This document shows positions 1 to 8,546 of a DNA stretch of 42,129 nucleotides, piece after piece (position 1 is the stretch's first letter; the number at the start of each line of letters is the position of its first letter). The DNA lies in contig JAATFP010000027.1 of NCBI GenBank assembly GCA_015655125.1, positions 1 through 42,129 of the forward strand, given 5' to 3'. Below the pieces are notes generated by a model, which was not told the DNA's origin, ran no database searches, and saw only the letters and a list, made by a program, of their open reading frames with translations. The DNA is from Chitinophagales bacterium. Its GTDB lineage: Bacteria > Bacteroidota > Bacteroidia > Chitinophagales > Chitinophagaceae. The translations under genes and the position numbers were made by a program.

Positions 1-729
1 AGTGAACTGGCATTGGGTGGCACGGCTGTTGGCACCGGCATCAACACACCAAAAGGATATGATGTAAACGTGGCCAAACATATTGCGGATCTTACAGGGT
101 TACCTTTTATCACTGCTGAAAATAAATTTGAAGCATTGGCTGCGCATGATGCGATCGTAGAAGCGCATGGCGCATTGAAAACAGTTGCGGTGAGCCTGAT
201 GAAAATCGCCAACGATATCCGTATGCTCTCATCGGGGCCGAGAAGCGGCATTGGTGAATTATTTATTCCTGATAATGAACCGGGTTCTTCCATCATGCCG
301 GGCAAAGTAAACCCTACACAATGTGAGGCGCTCACTATGATCGCGGCACAAGTGATGGGCAATGACGTTGCGATCAGCATCGGCGGCAGTATGGGACATT
401 TCGAACTCAACGTTTTTAAACCGGTGATGATCTTCAACTTCCTGCACAGCGCAAGGTTGATTGGCGACGGTTGTGTTTCATTCAACGATAAATGTGCAGT
501 AGGATTGGAACCGATTGAAGCCAATATTAAGAAGCACGTAGATAATTCACTGATGCTTGTTACTGCGCTCAATACTAAGATCGGTTATTATAAAGCCGCT
601 GAAATAGCGCAAACTGCCCACAAAGAAGGAACAACATTAAAAGAAATGGCGGTTAAACTTGGATATGTAACTCCGGAAGAATTTGATGCCTGGGTGATTC
701 CGGCAGATATGGTTGGTAAGTTGGATTAG
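1..729 (+). CDS. fumC: Fumarate hydratase class II, 3' part (5' end outside window)
   Basis: The reading frame is open from base 1, so the gene begins upstream and only the last 242 residues are present. The enzyme interconverts fumarate and malate in the cytoplasmic TCA cycle. The signature loop of the fumarase/aspartase superfamily, [11 protein letters not shown], is encoded near 289-321 and carries the catalytic-loop serine; a second conserved stretch, GGTAVGTG, opens the fragment. The C-terminal small domain ([18 protein letters not shown]) is fumarase C-like rather than aspartase or argininosuccinate lyase. The methionine at 13 is internal and is not the start. Downstream is a strong hairpin at 794-823 shared with the convergent glucose dehydrogenase gene. 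Certain at family level; fumarase is favoured over aspartase by the overall C-terminal sequence. Confidence 0.95.
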   Translation, partial: SELALGGTAVGTGINTPKGYDVNVAKHIADLTGLPFITAENKFEALAAHDAIVEAHGALKTVAVSLMKIANDIRMLSSGPRSGIGELFIPDNEPGSSIMPGKVNPTQCEALTMIAAQVMGNDVAISIGGSMGHFELNVFKPVMIFNFLHSARLIGDGCVSFNDKCAVGLEPIEANIKKHVDNSLMLVTALNTKIGYYKAAEIAQTAHKEGTTLKEMAVKLGYVTPEEFDAWVIPADMVGKLD

Positions 730-879
730 GTTTAGGGATTAGAGGTTTGTGGTTAGAGGTTTAGAAAAAACGCTCATAACTTATACAGAATAAAAAATAG
801 CCTGGCAAATGCCAGGCTATTTTAATAAGTCGCACGAAGATCAATGTTCCCAACTAAACCTTCTAAACCTCTAAACTCT
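727..879. repeat. Opposed GGTTTAG-type arms around the fumC/gdh terminator
   Basis: The left arm (727-764) is built of near-repeats of GGTTTAG and GATTAGAGG. The right arm (853-879) is built of CTAAACC words, the reverse complement. Each arm directly abuts the stop codon of its neighbouring gene, and the hairpin 794-823 lies between them. This is one of about ten gaps in the window with the same plan (see findings). Confidence 0.6.
794..823. terminator. Bidirectional hairpin terminator between fumC and gdh
   Basis: A perfect 14-base stem (AAAATAGCCTGGCA and its complement) with a two-base loop. The A/T-rich ends give a U-tract on both strands, so it can end both convergent transcripts. Confidence 0.85.
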
Positions 880-2614
880 ACCGAACTACAAATTTCTCCG
901 TCATCAACTTCACTTCCCTTCCATTATACATCTTCATCACATACGTTCCTGCGGTAAAATTTCCAACGTTCACTTCAAATTTATCCGTAAATGCTTTACC
1001 CGATACAATGAGCCTTCCGGTAATATCATAGATCGTATAAGTGATTGGCTTTGCCGTGTTGCGCTTGTTTTCTACAAATAATATTTTTGTTGCCGGGTTT
1101 GGATAGATCCTGATCGTGCCTCTGTCAACCAGTGGCGCCGGCGGATCCTGCAATGCGAGTACCGTACCCAGGTATTTATATACCAGGATGCTGCCGCTGT
1201 TATTAAGCACATTCTGGTTGCCGGTTGTAGGACCCGATGTTTGGCCCACACTATCCGTGATCAGGTAAATGGTGATACCATCTTTTCCAATTGCAATATC
1301 GCGGAAACGGTTCTCTTCACGAAAGTAACGGGCAGTATCGGTACCATTCGGCATGTTCACAAAGCCTGTTCCGGCAGCATTTAATTTCAACCGGAAGACC
1401 GTGCCTTCTTTTAAGGTTGTCATCAAAATAGAATTTTGCCAGCCCGGAATTTTTGTATCAAACCCATAATAGTCCATGCTGGACGGCGCCACCGTCGGAT
1501 TACTCAGCCAGTTGCAGGGCAAAGCGGCAGACGGCGTGAAAAAAGTGCGGATGGGTGCTTTAAAATCCGGCAACGTCGTATCCATTTCATTCATGATGCG
1601 CGCACCCGGCGGTGCCGTTGAGCATTCAGGTTCGGAGCCGGGCGTGGGAGCGGCAAGACAATTGGTACCGGAAGACCAGTTCTTATACTGGTAACGGTTG
1701 TTGTCCTGGTAACCTGAGATATAAGGCCAGCCGTAATTTTTTCCGGCAACCAGTTCATTAATTTCATCATCTTCCGCCGGCCCGTTTTCCGCGCTGTATA
1801 ATTTTGCTCCGGCGAAATCATGCTGAAGATAATTTTTTGCAAATACCAGGCTATTCGGATTTCGGTGTCCGAAAGTGTACACGTGACTTTGAATGGATTT
1901 TATAACCGGGTTGTCATCCGGAACGGAGCCATCCATATTGATACGAAGGATCTTCCCCTGATATGCCACATAGTTTTGCGCCGCCATTTCTTCCGAAGTG
2001 GGCACATCCTGCGCCCTTATTGGGTTACAGCGTAATGCAAATTGATTGGCTCCCTGGTCGCCAACTGCATAATACAATTTCCTGTCGGGGCCAATAAGCA
2101 ACCTTCCTGTGCTGTGATCCGTACTCGCCGGAATGCCCTCGATGATCACCGTTTCATTTCCTGCGCGCGCGGTTATAGTCGTGTTCTTTACAGGGTACCT
2201 TGTGATGCGGACTTTTCTGACACCCGAACCCGCATCATAACAATACGCTACAAAAAAAGAATCCACCGCAGGATAATCGGGATGCAGGGCCATTCCCATC
2301 ATTCCATCCTGGCTGATAGAGGTGACGGGTGAACCGGACGTAGTGAATTTTACACTTGATTTTATATCCAGGATAATGCGCCTTTTGCCCGTGAAAGGAT
2401 CCACTTTGATAACCCGTCCGCGGCGTTCTCTGATCCAGAGAGAATCGTCTGCGCCATAGATCAATTCAAAAGGATGCTGTAAAAAATAACGGTCCGCTGC
2501 GTTGACCGGTGCCTGGTTCAATACCTGCTTTGCAGAAAATGGCTCACCCTGACAAAATGATCTGAAGGGTAAAAATATTAATAATAAAAAAAGTAAGAGT
2601 AGCGGTCTTTTCAT
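878..2614 (-). CDS. PQQ-dependent soluble glucose dehydrogenase-like protein with T9SS sorting domain
   Basis: A 578-residue secreted protein. Residues 1-21 form a signal peptide ending at SFCQ. Residues about 25-480 align along their whole length with the soluble PQQ glucose dehydrogenase (GdhB) of Acinetobacter calcoaceticus. The catalytic base is His167 in DHSTGRLLIGPD, and the cofactor contacts are Arg251/Asn252 in GHRNP, Lys402 in LKEGTVF and Arg436/Arg438 in ENRFRD. All known PQQ residues I can place are kept, so an active sugar or alcohol dehydrogenase is likely; the substrate cannot be read from sequence. Residues about 500-578 are a T9SS type A sorting domain beginning IRIYPNPA and ending KFVVR, which predicts outer-membrane crossing and surface attachment or release. 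No PQQ synthesis genes are in the window. Confidence 0.9.
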   Translation of the reverse strand: MKRPLLLLFLLLIFLPFRSFCQGEPFSAKQVLNQAPVNAADRYFLQHPFELIYGADDSLWIRERRGRVIKVDPFTGKRRIILDIKSSVKFTTSGSPVTSISQDGMMGMALHPDYPAVDSFFVAYCYDAGSGVRKVRITRYPVKNTTITARAGNETVIIEGIPASTDHSTGRLLIGPDRKLYYAVGDQGANQFALRCNPIRAQDVPTSEEMAAQNYVAYQGKILRINMDGSVPDDNPVIKSIQSHVYTFGHRNPNSLVFAKNYLQHDFAGAKLYSAENGPAEDDEINELVAGKNYGWPYISGYQDNNRYQYKNWSSGTNCLAAPTPGSEPECSTAPPGARIMNEMDTTLPDFKAPIRTFFTPSAALPCNWLSNPTVAPSSMDYYGFDTKIPGWQNSILMTTLKEGTVFRLKLNAAGTGFVNMPNGTDTARYFREENRFRDIAIGKDGITIYLITDSVGQTSGPTTGNQNVLNNSGSILVYKYLGTVLALQDPPAPLVDRGTIRIYPNPATKILFVENKRNTAKPITYTIYDITGRLIVSGKAFTDKFEVNVGNFTAGTYVMKMYNGREVKLMTEKFVVR

Positions 2615-2629
2615 AAAATCGTATTTAAA

Positions 2630-2689
2630 CTACAGGTATATACTTAGTAATAATACGCCGAAACCCATGCCTACAAAGGTTTTCATCAT
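2630..2689 (-). CDS. Possible 19-residue membrane micropeptide upstream of gdh
   Basis: A short frame encodes MMKTFVGMGFGVLLLSIYL and then TAG. It is a single hydrophobic stretch long enough to span a membrane. An AGGAG sequence (2691-2695 on the minus strand) lies just before the two ATG codons, unusual in a phylum that seldom uses Shine-Dalgarno sites. It lies between a candidate -7 element (2720-2727) and the gdh start (2614), so it would be on the same message. It is too short for statistical support and could be chance. No function is proposed. Confidence 0.3.
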   Translation of the reverse strand: MMKTFVGMGFGVLLLSIYL

Positions 2690-2719
2690 TCTCCTGCAAT
2701 TGTAACGTATTAATGTTCA

Positions 2720-2727
2720 CAAAAGTA
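2720..2727 (-). promoter_or_regulatory. Candidate -7 element for gdh
   Basis: On the minus strand this reads TACTTTTG, an exact match to the Bacteroidota -7 consensus TAnnTTTG. It is about 100 bases before the gdh ATG and about 30 before the micropeptide. No clear -33 TTTG is present, so confidence is modest. Confidence 0.35.
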
Positions 2728-2845
2728 TCTGTAGCTGTTTTTTATTTCTCCCGGTGTAAAATATTACTTACGAAAATTCGTTAGGTAAACAGTTTATCCA
2801 TCCATTCAGTCCGTGTAATTCTTTTAACTGCTTAAATATGACCGC

Positions 2846-5113
2846 ATGAAAAGACTTTTACATGAGTTAATTCCTATACCCGTTTTTTTCCTGCTGTTCC
2901 TTTCTCCGGCAAAGACACTCGCACAGGGTTCTAATCGCGTTGATATAGGAAAGAGTTATGCCAACATGAGCCAATTGTCTACTGGTGGTACTTACAATCC
3001 TGGTGATACCATTGAGATCCGTGTAACAATTGCCGTTATAAAGCAAACAACAACTACAATCGTAGACAGTGTGCAAGTATTTGATGCAGTTCCTGCAAAC
3101 ACAACTTACATCAACGGTAGTATGCGTGTGGCAACCAACCAGGGCCTTACTTACAAAGGCCCGTTTACAGAAGCATACGACGGCGATGCCGGTTACAAAA
3201 CCGGGAATAACATCACTATCAATCTTGGAAAAGGCGCAGACAGCAGTAAAGGCGGGCGCATAAAAGCAGATTCAAGCAGGCCGAGCTTCTACAATTCCAC
3301 CTGTATCATGATGGCCGTATATCGCGTTCAAATCAACGCCACTGCCAGTTACGGCGACACGTTAAAAATCGGGGGTTCCGTAAAATACAAAATGATCTCG
3401 CCTGCTAATGGCTGGACTACCGTAACATTTCCTACATACCAGATCCTGCTATTTAAGAACACCGGATATTGCCAAAACGGATCAAACGTAAGCGCCGCAT
3501 CGGACTCGCTGGGAACTTTCGCCAGCGGAAGCACGCAGAACAGGCCGTCAGCGCTGGGTTTTACAACAAGCTACATCAAGCAGAATATTTCCGTTGGTCA
3601 ACCAAACGATTATTATTATGCGATCGTAAACAACAGCAGCGCAGATGGAAGCACCAATCCAAATTCTGCAATGCCCGAAGGAACGATACAGCATCGCGTA
3701 TTTGGCCTTTGGGACATTTGCGGCGATCATACCGGGGCCACAGATCCTGCGATGGGTAATCCGCCTGCGGCACCTGGTACACGCAAAGGATACTTTGTAG
3801 TGGTGAACGCAAGTTACAATACCAATGAAGCCTACCAGGAAACACTGTCCAATCTTTGTCCGAATACTTACTACGAATTCAGTGCATGGTTCCGGAATGT
3901 TTGCCCACGTTGTAGTTGCGACAGCATGGGCAGAGGTAGCGGTACCGCCGGCTTTATCCCTTATCCTGGAAATGATTCTTCAGGTGTGAAGCCGAACCTT
4001 AGTTTTGAAATTGACGGCCTCTCCTATTTTACTTCGGGCGACATCAAATATGACAGAACGGAGCCTTGGAAGCAATATGGTTTTACGTTTCTGACACGGC
4101 CAACCCAGACCACTGCAAATTTTGTTATCAGGAACAACTCACCCGGTGGTGGCGGCAACGATTGGGCGATCGATGATATCAAAGTGGCGCATTGCGGGCC
4201 ATCGCTTAACATGAATTATAATCCATATGTGCAAGGTTGCAAGGAGGGCGATTTCGTAGTATCGTTATCCGATACCATTCGTTTCATCTACAATAGTTAT
4301 GTACATTTCAAATGGCAGAAAAGCAATGTGGGCGGTACGATCTGGACGGACATGACCGGCCCGGGGACTTCCGGTATCGGTTCGCCTGTTATGGTAAATG
4401 GCCTATGGCAGTACATTACGGCATTGCCACCATGGATCGCATCCTACGCGGATAGCGGAACTTTTTACCGGGTGATCGTAGCAACAACCGCTGCAAATCT
4501 CAACAGTGCAGATTGCCAATACAAAGATGGAAGCTCAACGATGGTAAGCGTGATCACCTGCGGGTTGGTATTGAACGGGAACTTCATTCAATTTAAAGGA
4601 ACGTTGTCGGGCAATAAAGCCTATCTCAACTGGATCACAAAAGATGAAAAGGAACTAAAGAATTATGAAATTGAAAGAAGCAACGATGGTATCAATTTCG
4701 AAAGGATCGGTTCCGTAACCGCTAAAAATACACCGGACGCATTTTACAATTTTACCGATCCGGATATCGTCAACGGAACAAAGTATTACCGGTTAAAAAT
4801 GCGCGACGTCAACAACAGGTATAAATTCAGCAACGTAATCGTATTAAGTACGGCGCTTGCTTTCGATATCCGGCATGTTCAGAATCCTTTCACCAATAAA
4901 ATAGCTGCCGACGTAATCGCTCCGGAGGACGGCACTTTAAATGTACTTCTTTTTAATGATAAGGGACAAAAGATGCACTCCTATTCACAGCAGGTTAAAA
5001 AAGGAATGAGCAGGATTTCTGTTGATAATTTACCAGGTATGAGCAGCGGTATTTATATCCTGGCCGCCGAATTAAATAAGGAAAGTATAAGGAGAAAAAT
5101 CATCAGAAGATAG
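2846..5113 (+). CDS. Large secreted surface protein with T9SS sorting domain
   Basis: A 755-residue protein with an N-terminal signal sequence ending near TLAQG. Residues about 30-200 resemble a DUF11-type surface repeat (GDTIEIRVTI, then DAVPANTTYINGS). Residues about 330-450 look like a jelly-roll, carbohydrate-binding-type domain (CPNTYYEFSAWFRN through to WAIDDIKV), with a cysteine-rich CPRCSC in between. An Ig-like part follows, then the fibronectin-like module common in T9SS cargo (KNYEIERSNDG and TKYYRLKMRD). Residues about 672-755 are a T9SS C-terminal domain ending in RRKIIRR. There is no catalytic motif. The likely role is adhesion or glycan binding at the cell surface. It is transcribed divergently from gdh. 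Confidence 0.8.
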   Translation: MKRLLHELIPIPVFFLLFLSPAKTLAQGSNRVDIGKSYANMSQLSTGGTYNPGDTIEIRVTIAVIKQTTTTIVDSVQVFDAVPANTTYINGSMRVATNQGLTYKGPFTEAYDGDAGYKTGNNITINLGKGADSSKGGRIKADSSRPSFYNSTCIMMAVYRVQINATASYGDTLKIGGSVKYKMISPANGWTTVTFPTYQILLFKNTGYCQNGSNVSAASDSLGTFASGSTQNRPSALGFTTSYIKQNISVGQPNDYYYAIVNNSSADGSTNPNSAMPEGTIQHRVFGLWDICGDHTGATDPAMGNPPAAPGTRKGYFVVVNASYNTNEAYQETLSNLCPNTYYEFSAWFRNVCPRCSCDSMGRGSGTAGFIPYPGNDSSGVKPNLSFEIDGLSYFTSGDIKYDRTEPWKQYGFTFLTRPTQTTANFVIRNNSPGGGGNDWAIDDIKVAHCGPSLNMNYNPYVQGCKEGDFVVSLSDTIRFIYNSYVHFKWQKSNVGGTIWTDMTGPGTSGIGSPVMVNGLWQYITALPPWIASYADSGTFYRVIVATTAANLNSADCQYKDGSSTMVSVITCGLVLNGNFIQFKGTLSGNKAYLNWITKDEKELKNYEIERSNDGINFERIGSVTAKNTPDAFYNFTDPDIVNGTKYYRLKMRDVNNRYKFSNVIVLSTALAFDIRHVQNPFTNKIAADVIAPEDGTLNVLLFNDKGQKMHSYSQQVKKGMSRISVDNLPGMSSGIYILAAELNKESIRRKIIRR

Positions 5114-5219
5114 AACAGACCTATAATCGATGGCCTGCCTAAAATTTTTCAGGGCAAAAGAATCAGGTATATTCCAAAATTTTATGAAGATCATAGATCT
5201 CAGATCTTATATCATACGT

Positions 5220-5915
5220 CTAAGATACCTGCGTGGCATCATCCACCCGTGAATCCGTTTCCACCGTGGTGCGTGCTGCTGTATGTTTGTGCCTGAAGAA
5301 TCTTCGCTGGAACACAAGAATGCTGATCACACCTGTGCTGATAGCGGCATCTGCTATGTTAAAGATGTGCCTGAAGAATTCAAAATCTTCACCACCCCAG
5401 AATGGGAACCATGAAGGAAAATGTCCCTTTACCACGGGAAAATACAGCATATCTACTACATTGCCGTGAAGAAAACCAGCATATCCTCCTTTTGAAAAAG
5501 TTGCCAGTCCGTTATATCCAACATACTCATTAATCTGGGGATCGAAGATCATCCCTTTATCGAAGATCATCCCATAAAAGCAGGAGTCGATCAGGTTACC
5601 CAAAGCACCGGCATAAATAAGGGCCGCGCAGATGATGAAACCACGATGGTATTTTTGCCTGATGATGCTGCCAAGGTACCATGTGCCGAAAATAACTGCG
5701 GCCATTCTGAAAACTGTCAGGGCGAGTTTACCCCAGTTTCCGCCGAACTTCCAGCCATAGGCCATTCCCGGATTTTCCACGAAATACAATTGGAACCAGT
5801 TGCCCAACACATTTTTCGAAGTGTTGATCGGGAAACTGGTCTTGATATAAATCTTGACCGCCTGGTCTATCAGTACCACCAGCGCGATCAATAAAAATAA
5901 ATTTCTTTTTTTCAT
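5220..5915 (-). CDS. lspA: Lipoprotein signal peptidase (signal peptidase II)
   Basis: An inner-membrane aspartyl protease that cuts the signal peptide from prolipoproteins after lipid attachment. The 231 residues include the conserved blocks VLIDQAVK, FVENPGMAYG, GALGNLID (first catalytic Asp) and FNIADAAI (second catalytic Asp). The long loop with HGNVVDMLYFP and WFPFWGG is typical of Bacteroidota LspA. I place the start at the ATG at 5915 rather than the TTG at 5927, because a -7 promoter element (5925-5932) overlaps that TTG. Residues in the loop read GMIFDKGMIFDP, an 18-base in-frame tandem duplication. It lies 130 bases after murF-alr on the same strand but has its own promoter candidate. 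Confidence 0.95.
   Translation of the reverse strand: MKKRNLFLLIALVVLIDQAVKIYIKTSFPINTSKNVLGNWFQLYFVENPGMAYGWKFGGNWGKLALTVFRMAAVIFGTWYLGSIIRQKYHRGFIICAALIYAGALGNLIDSCFYGMIFDKGMIFDPQINEYVGYNGLATFSKGGYAGFLHGNVVDMLYFPVVKGHFPSWFPFWGGEDFEFFRHIFNIADAAISTGVISILVFQRRFFRHKHTAARTTVETDSRVDDATQVS
5541..5577 (-). repeat. 18-base in-frame tandem duplication inside lspA
   Basis: The string ATCGAAGATCATCCC occurs twice, separated by TTT, so the protein reads GMIFDK then GMIFDP. It keeps the frame and lies in the variable loop, so the enzyme should tolerate it. Confidence 0.7.
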
Positions 5916-5924
5916 ATAAGATTG

Positions 5925-5932
5925 CAAAGATA
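5925..5932 (-). promoter_or_regulatory. -7 promoter element of lspA
   Basis: The minus strand reads TATCTTTG, an exact TAnnTTTG match, nine bases before the chosen ATG. The implied leader is very short. No clear -33 element is visible. Confidence 0.5.
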
Positions 5933-5945
5933 GTAGGCGCCAACT

Positions 5946-6043
5946 AATAATTAATAGTTAATAGTTAATAATGTAGAATAACTGGGGCCGCCTGTGAGCA
6001 AAAACCTCGTAAATCTTGAAGAATTATTAATTAGTTATTAATA
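5946..6043. repeat. Opposed TTAATAG-type arms between lspA and murF-alr
   Basis: The left arm (about 5946-5972) is a tandem heptamer of the AGTTAAT type. The right arm (6021-6043) reads GAATTATTAATTAGTTATTA, its approximate reverse complement. The plan matches the GGTTTAG-arm gaps but uses a different word. Confidence 0.5.
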
Positions 6044-6045
6044 CC

Positions 6046-8526
6046 CTATTCACTAAAATAAACGCGTTTCACCCTTTGCGAAATGCTTGTAAGTATTTCA
6101 TACGCAATGGTGTCAGCTGCTTTCGCTAGTTCATACACCGGTAGTTCTTCACCAAACACCACCACTTCATCTTCTTCATCTGCTGCTATTCCAGTGATGT
6201 CTATCATCGTCATATCCATACATACATTGCCGATCACTGTGGCACGTTCGCCATTTACCAGCATATATCCTTTTCCATTACCCAGCGAACGCCGATAGCC
6301 GTCTGCATACCCCACGCGGACCGTTGCAATCACAGAATCCCGGTCTACTACGCCACGCCGGCTATAACCAACGCTTTCGCCTTTTTTCACTTTTCGTATT
6401 TGAGAAATGGTAGTCTTAAAAGTGGCAACCGTATGCAATTGTTTTTGCATGTCCGGGTTCGCGTCCACACCATACAAACCTATGCCGAGCCGCACCATAT
6501 CAAGTTGCAATTGCGGAAAACGATCAATAGCCGACGTGTTGGATATATGTTTAATGAAAGGATGCCTTGTAACTTCAGCGATCCTCAATGCCATAAGGTG
6601 AAAATACCGCGCCTGATAATGCGTGAACTCATCGTGTGCCGGATCATCGCTGGCCACCAGGTGCGAGAAAACCGATCTGATATCAAAGATAGCCGTCTCT
6701 TTCAGGATTGATGTAAGCTCGTCCATATCACGTTCCTCAAAACCAAGACGATGCATTCCCGTATCAAGCTTAATGTGTACAGGGTAATTATACAGGCGAT
6801 GTTGCTCCAGGTATTTTTTAAACGCCTGCAGGATATTGAATGAATACAACTCCGGCTCCAGGTTGTATTTTACAAGACTGGCGAATGTTTCTGCTTCTAC
6901 ATTCATCACCATCACCGGCAAGCGAATACCGGCTTTACGCAATTCAATGCCCTCGTCTGCATACGCAACGGCAAGATAATCCACCCCCGCATATTGAAGT
7001 ATGTTGGCAATCTCAAAACTGCCGCTTCCATAACTGAATGCCTTTACCATCGCCATCAACTTTACGCCTTGGCTAAGTTTCTGGCGATATACATCGAGAT
7101 TATGACGCAGGGAATTGAGATTTATTTCAAGAACCGTTTGATGTGTTTTTTGTTCCAGCAAACTACTGATATGCTCAAACTCGAATACCCGCGCACCTTT
7201 CAGAAGGATCGTCTCGTCGTGAAAATCGATTGCTGAAAACTGTTCCAGGAAAGATGCTGTAGAATCGAAAAAAAGTTGATGCGGGATATTTTTAAACAAC
7301 GAGGCATATTCAGACAATTGCAATCCGATGCCAATGAACCTGTACAAAGATTTTTCCGTTACAATTGCAGCAATCTTTTCATACAGCGCGCTTTCCGAAA
7401 GAGCCGACTGTGAAATATCACTTAATATAAGGGTACGTTTTGAATGCTGCTGTTGTTGCTGTAAAAAATCAAGCGCAATTGAAAGGGAATCGATATCGGC
7501 ACTGTAACCATCGTTGATGATAGAACAGTTGCGGATGCCTTCCTTAAGTTCCAGCCGCATTTCAACGGGCCTCAACAGTTCCATCCGCTGCGCAATGATA
7601 CACGCCGGAAATTTCAAATAAAGCAACACACAAAGACAGGTGAGGGAATTATGTATCGAAGCAGCGTCCGAAAAGGGAATAACAAATTCAATTTCTTCAT
7701 CACTATGACTGCAAATGATGGTGGTTGCTTCCGCAGTTTTGCGAATATCTTTTACCTGCACATTTGCGCCCGCCGATCGTCCCCATGTAAAGGTTTGCAA
7801 TGCAGGATTTACATTTTTTGCAAATGCCATAACACCGTTGTCAATGGCAGTTTCATCTTTGCAATAAAAAAGCAGCCGGCTGTTTTTAAATAACAATAAT
7901 TTCTCCTGAACTTTTTCTTCCACAGATGAAAAACCTTCCGCATGCGCGTCCCCGATAAAGGTGAATATCCCCATGGTTGGATCGATGATATGCTGCAAAG
8001 AAGCCATCTCTCCGGGTAATGAGATACCCGCTTCAAATATCGCCAGAGTGTTCGGTGTATTGAGCTGCCAAACACTTAACGGAACGCCGATCTGCGAATT
8101 ATAGCTCTTAGGACTCCGTACAATATTGTAATCATTATACAGCAATTGAAACAGCAATTCCTTTACGATCGTTTTGCCATTGCTTCCCGTAATTCCAATC
8201 ACCGGAAGACCAGTGAACTCATGACGGTGATGAGCTGCAAGCTGCTGCAATGCCGTCAATGTATTTTCAACATTAATAAAATTAGCTCCGGGAAAGGCCC
8301 TGCTATCATAGTCTCTGGCAACCACAAAATTCCGAATGCCTTTTTCATATAATTGCGGAATGAACGAGTGCCCGTCTTTATTTGCACCGTGTAATGCAAA
8401 AAATAATGAAGTGGATGGAAAATAAACTTTACGGCTATCGATAAGCAACTGCTCTATGGCTGCGTCTTCCTCAAATACTTTTGAAGAACCAAGCACCGAT
8501 GCAATATGATTGATGGTATAACTCAC
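6046..8526 (-). CDS. murF-alr: Bifunctional UDP-MurNAc-tripeptide:D-Ala-D-Ala ligase / alanine racemase
   Basis: A fused peptidoglycan enzyme of 826 residues. The N-terminal half is MurF: an N-terminal UDP-substrate domain, the ATP-binding loop GITGSNGKT at about residues 111-119, then the central and C-terminal Mur ligase domains. It adds D-Ala-D-Ala to UDP-MurNAc-tripeptide in the cytoplasm. The C-terminal about 370 residues are PLP-dependent alanine racemase, with the PLP lysine in MAMVKAFSYGSG and a conserved ESVGYSRRG stretch; it supplies D-alanine. The fusion is typical of Bacteroidota. I choose the GTG at 8526 (VSYTINHIASVLG), which fits the family N-terminus. The longer frame to 8706 would run 160 bases into terC. 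Confidence 0.95.
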   Translation of the reverse strand: MSYTINHIASVLGSSKVFEEDAAIEQLLIDSRKVYFPSTSLFFALHGANKDGHSFIPQLYEKGIRNFVVARDYDSRAFPGANFINVENTLTALQQLAAHHRHEFTGLPVIGITGSNGKTIVKELLFQLLYNDYNIVRSPKSYNSQIGVPLSVWQLNTPNTLAIFEAGISLPGEMASLQHIIDPTMGIFTFIGDAHAEGFSSVEEKVQEKLLLFKNSRLLFYCKDETAIDNGVMAFAKNVNPALQTFTWGRSAGANVQVKDIRKTAEATTIICSHSDEEIEFVIPFSDAASIHNSLTCLCVLLYLKFPACIIAQRMELLRPVEMRLELKEGIRNCSIINDGYSADIDSLSIALDFLQQQQQHSKRTLILSDISQSALSESALYEKIAAIVTEKSLYRFIGIGLQLSEYASLFKNIPHQLFFDSTASFLEQFSAIDFHDETILLKGARVFEFEHISSLLEQKTHQTVLEINLNSLRHNLDVYRQKLSQGVKLMAMVKAFSYGSGSFEIANILQYAGVDYLAVAYADEGIELRKAGIRLPVMVMNVEAETFASLVKYNLEPELYSFNILQAFKKYLEQHRLYNYPVHIKLDTGMHRLGFEERDMDELTSILKETAIFDIRSVFSHLVASDDPAHDEFTHYQARYFHLMALRIAEVTRHPFIKHISNTSAIDRFPQLQLDMVRLGIGLYGVDANPDMQKQLHTVATFKTTISQIRKVKKGESVGYSRRGVVDRDSVIATVRVGYADGYRRSLGNGKGYMLVNGERATVIGNVCMDMTMIDITGIAADEEDEVVVFGEELPVYELAKAADTIAYEILTSISQRVKRVYFSE

Positions 8527-8546
8527 AAGTATAGTACGATTAAAAA

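Noticed and set aside
727..879. Opposed GTT/AAC arms as integron attC sites
   Set aside because: attC sites have the AAC side on the left and the GTT side on the right; here the order is reversed and no integrase or cassette structure is seen.
878..5113. The two T9SS cargo genes as a mobile or laterally acquired island
   Set aside because: No integrase, tRNA, flanking repeats or clear shift in base composition were seen; such genes are ordinary in this phylum.
5916..5927. TTG start for LspA
   Set aside because: It overlaps the -7 promoter element; the ATG at 5915 starts the conserved KKRNLF region.
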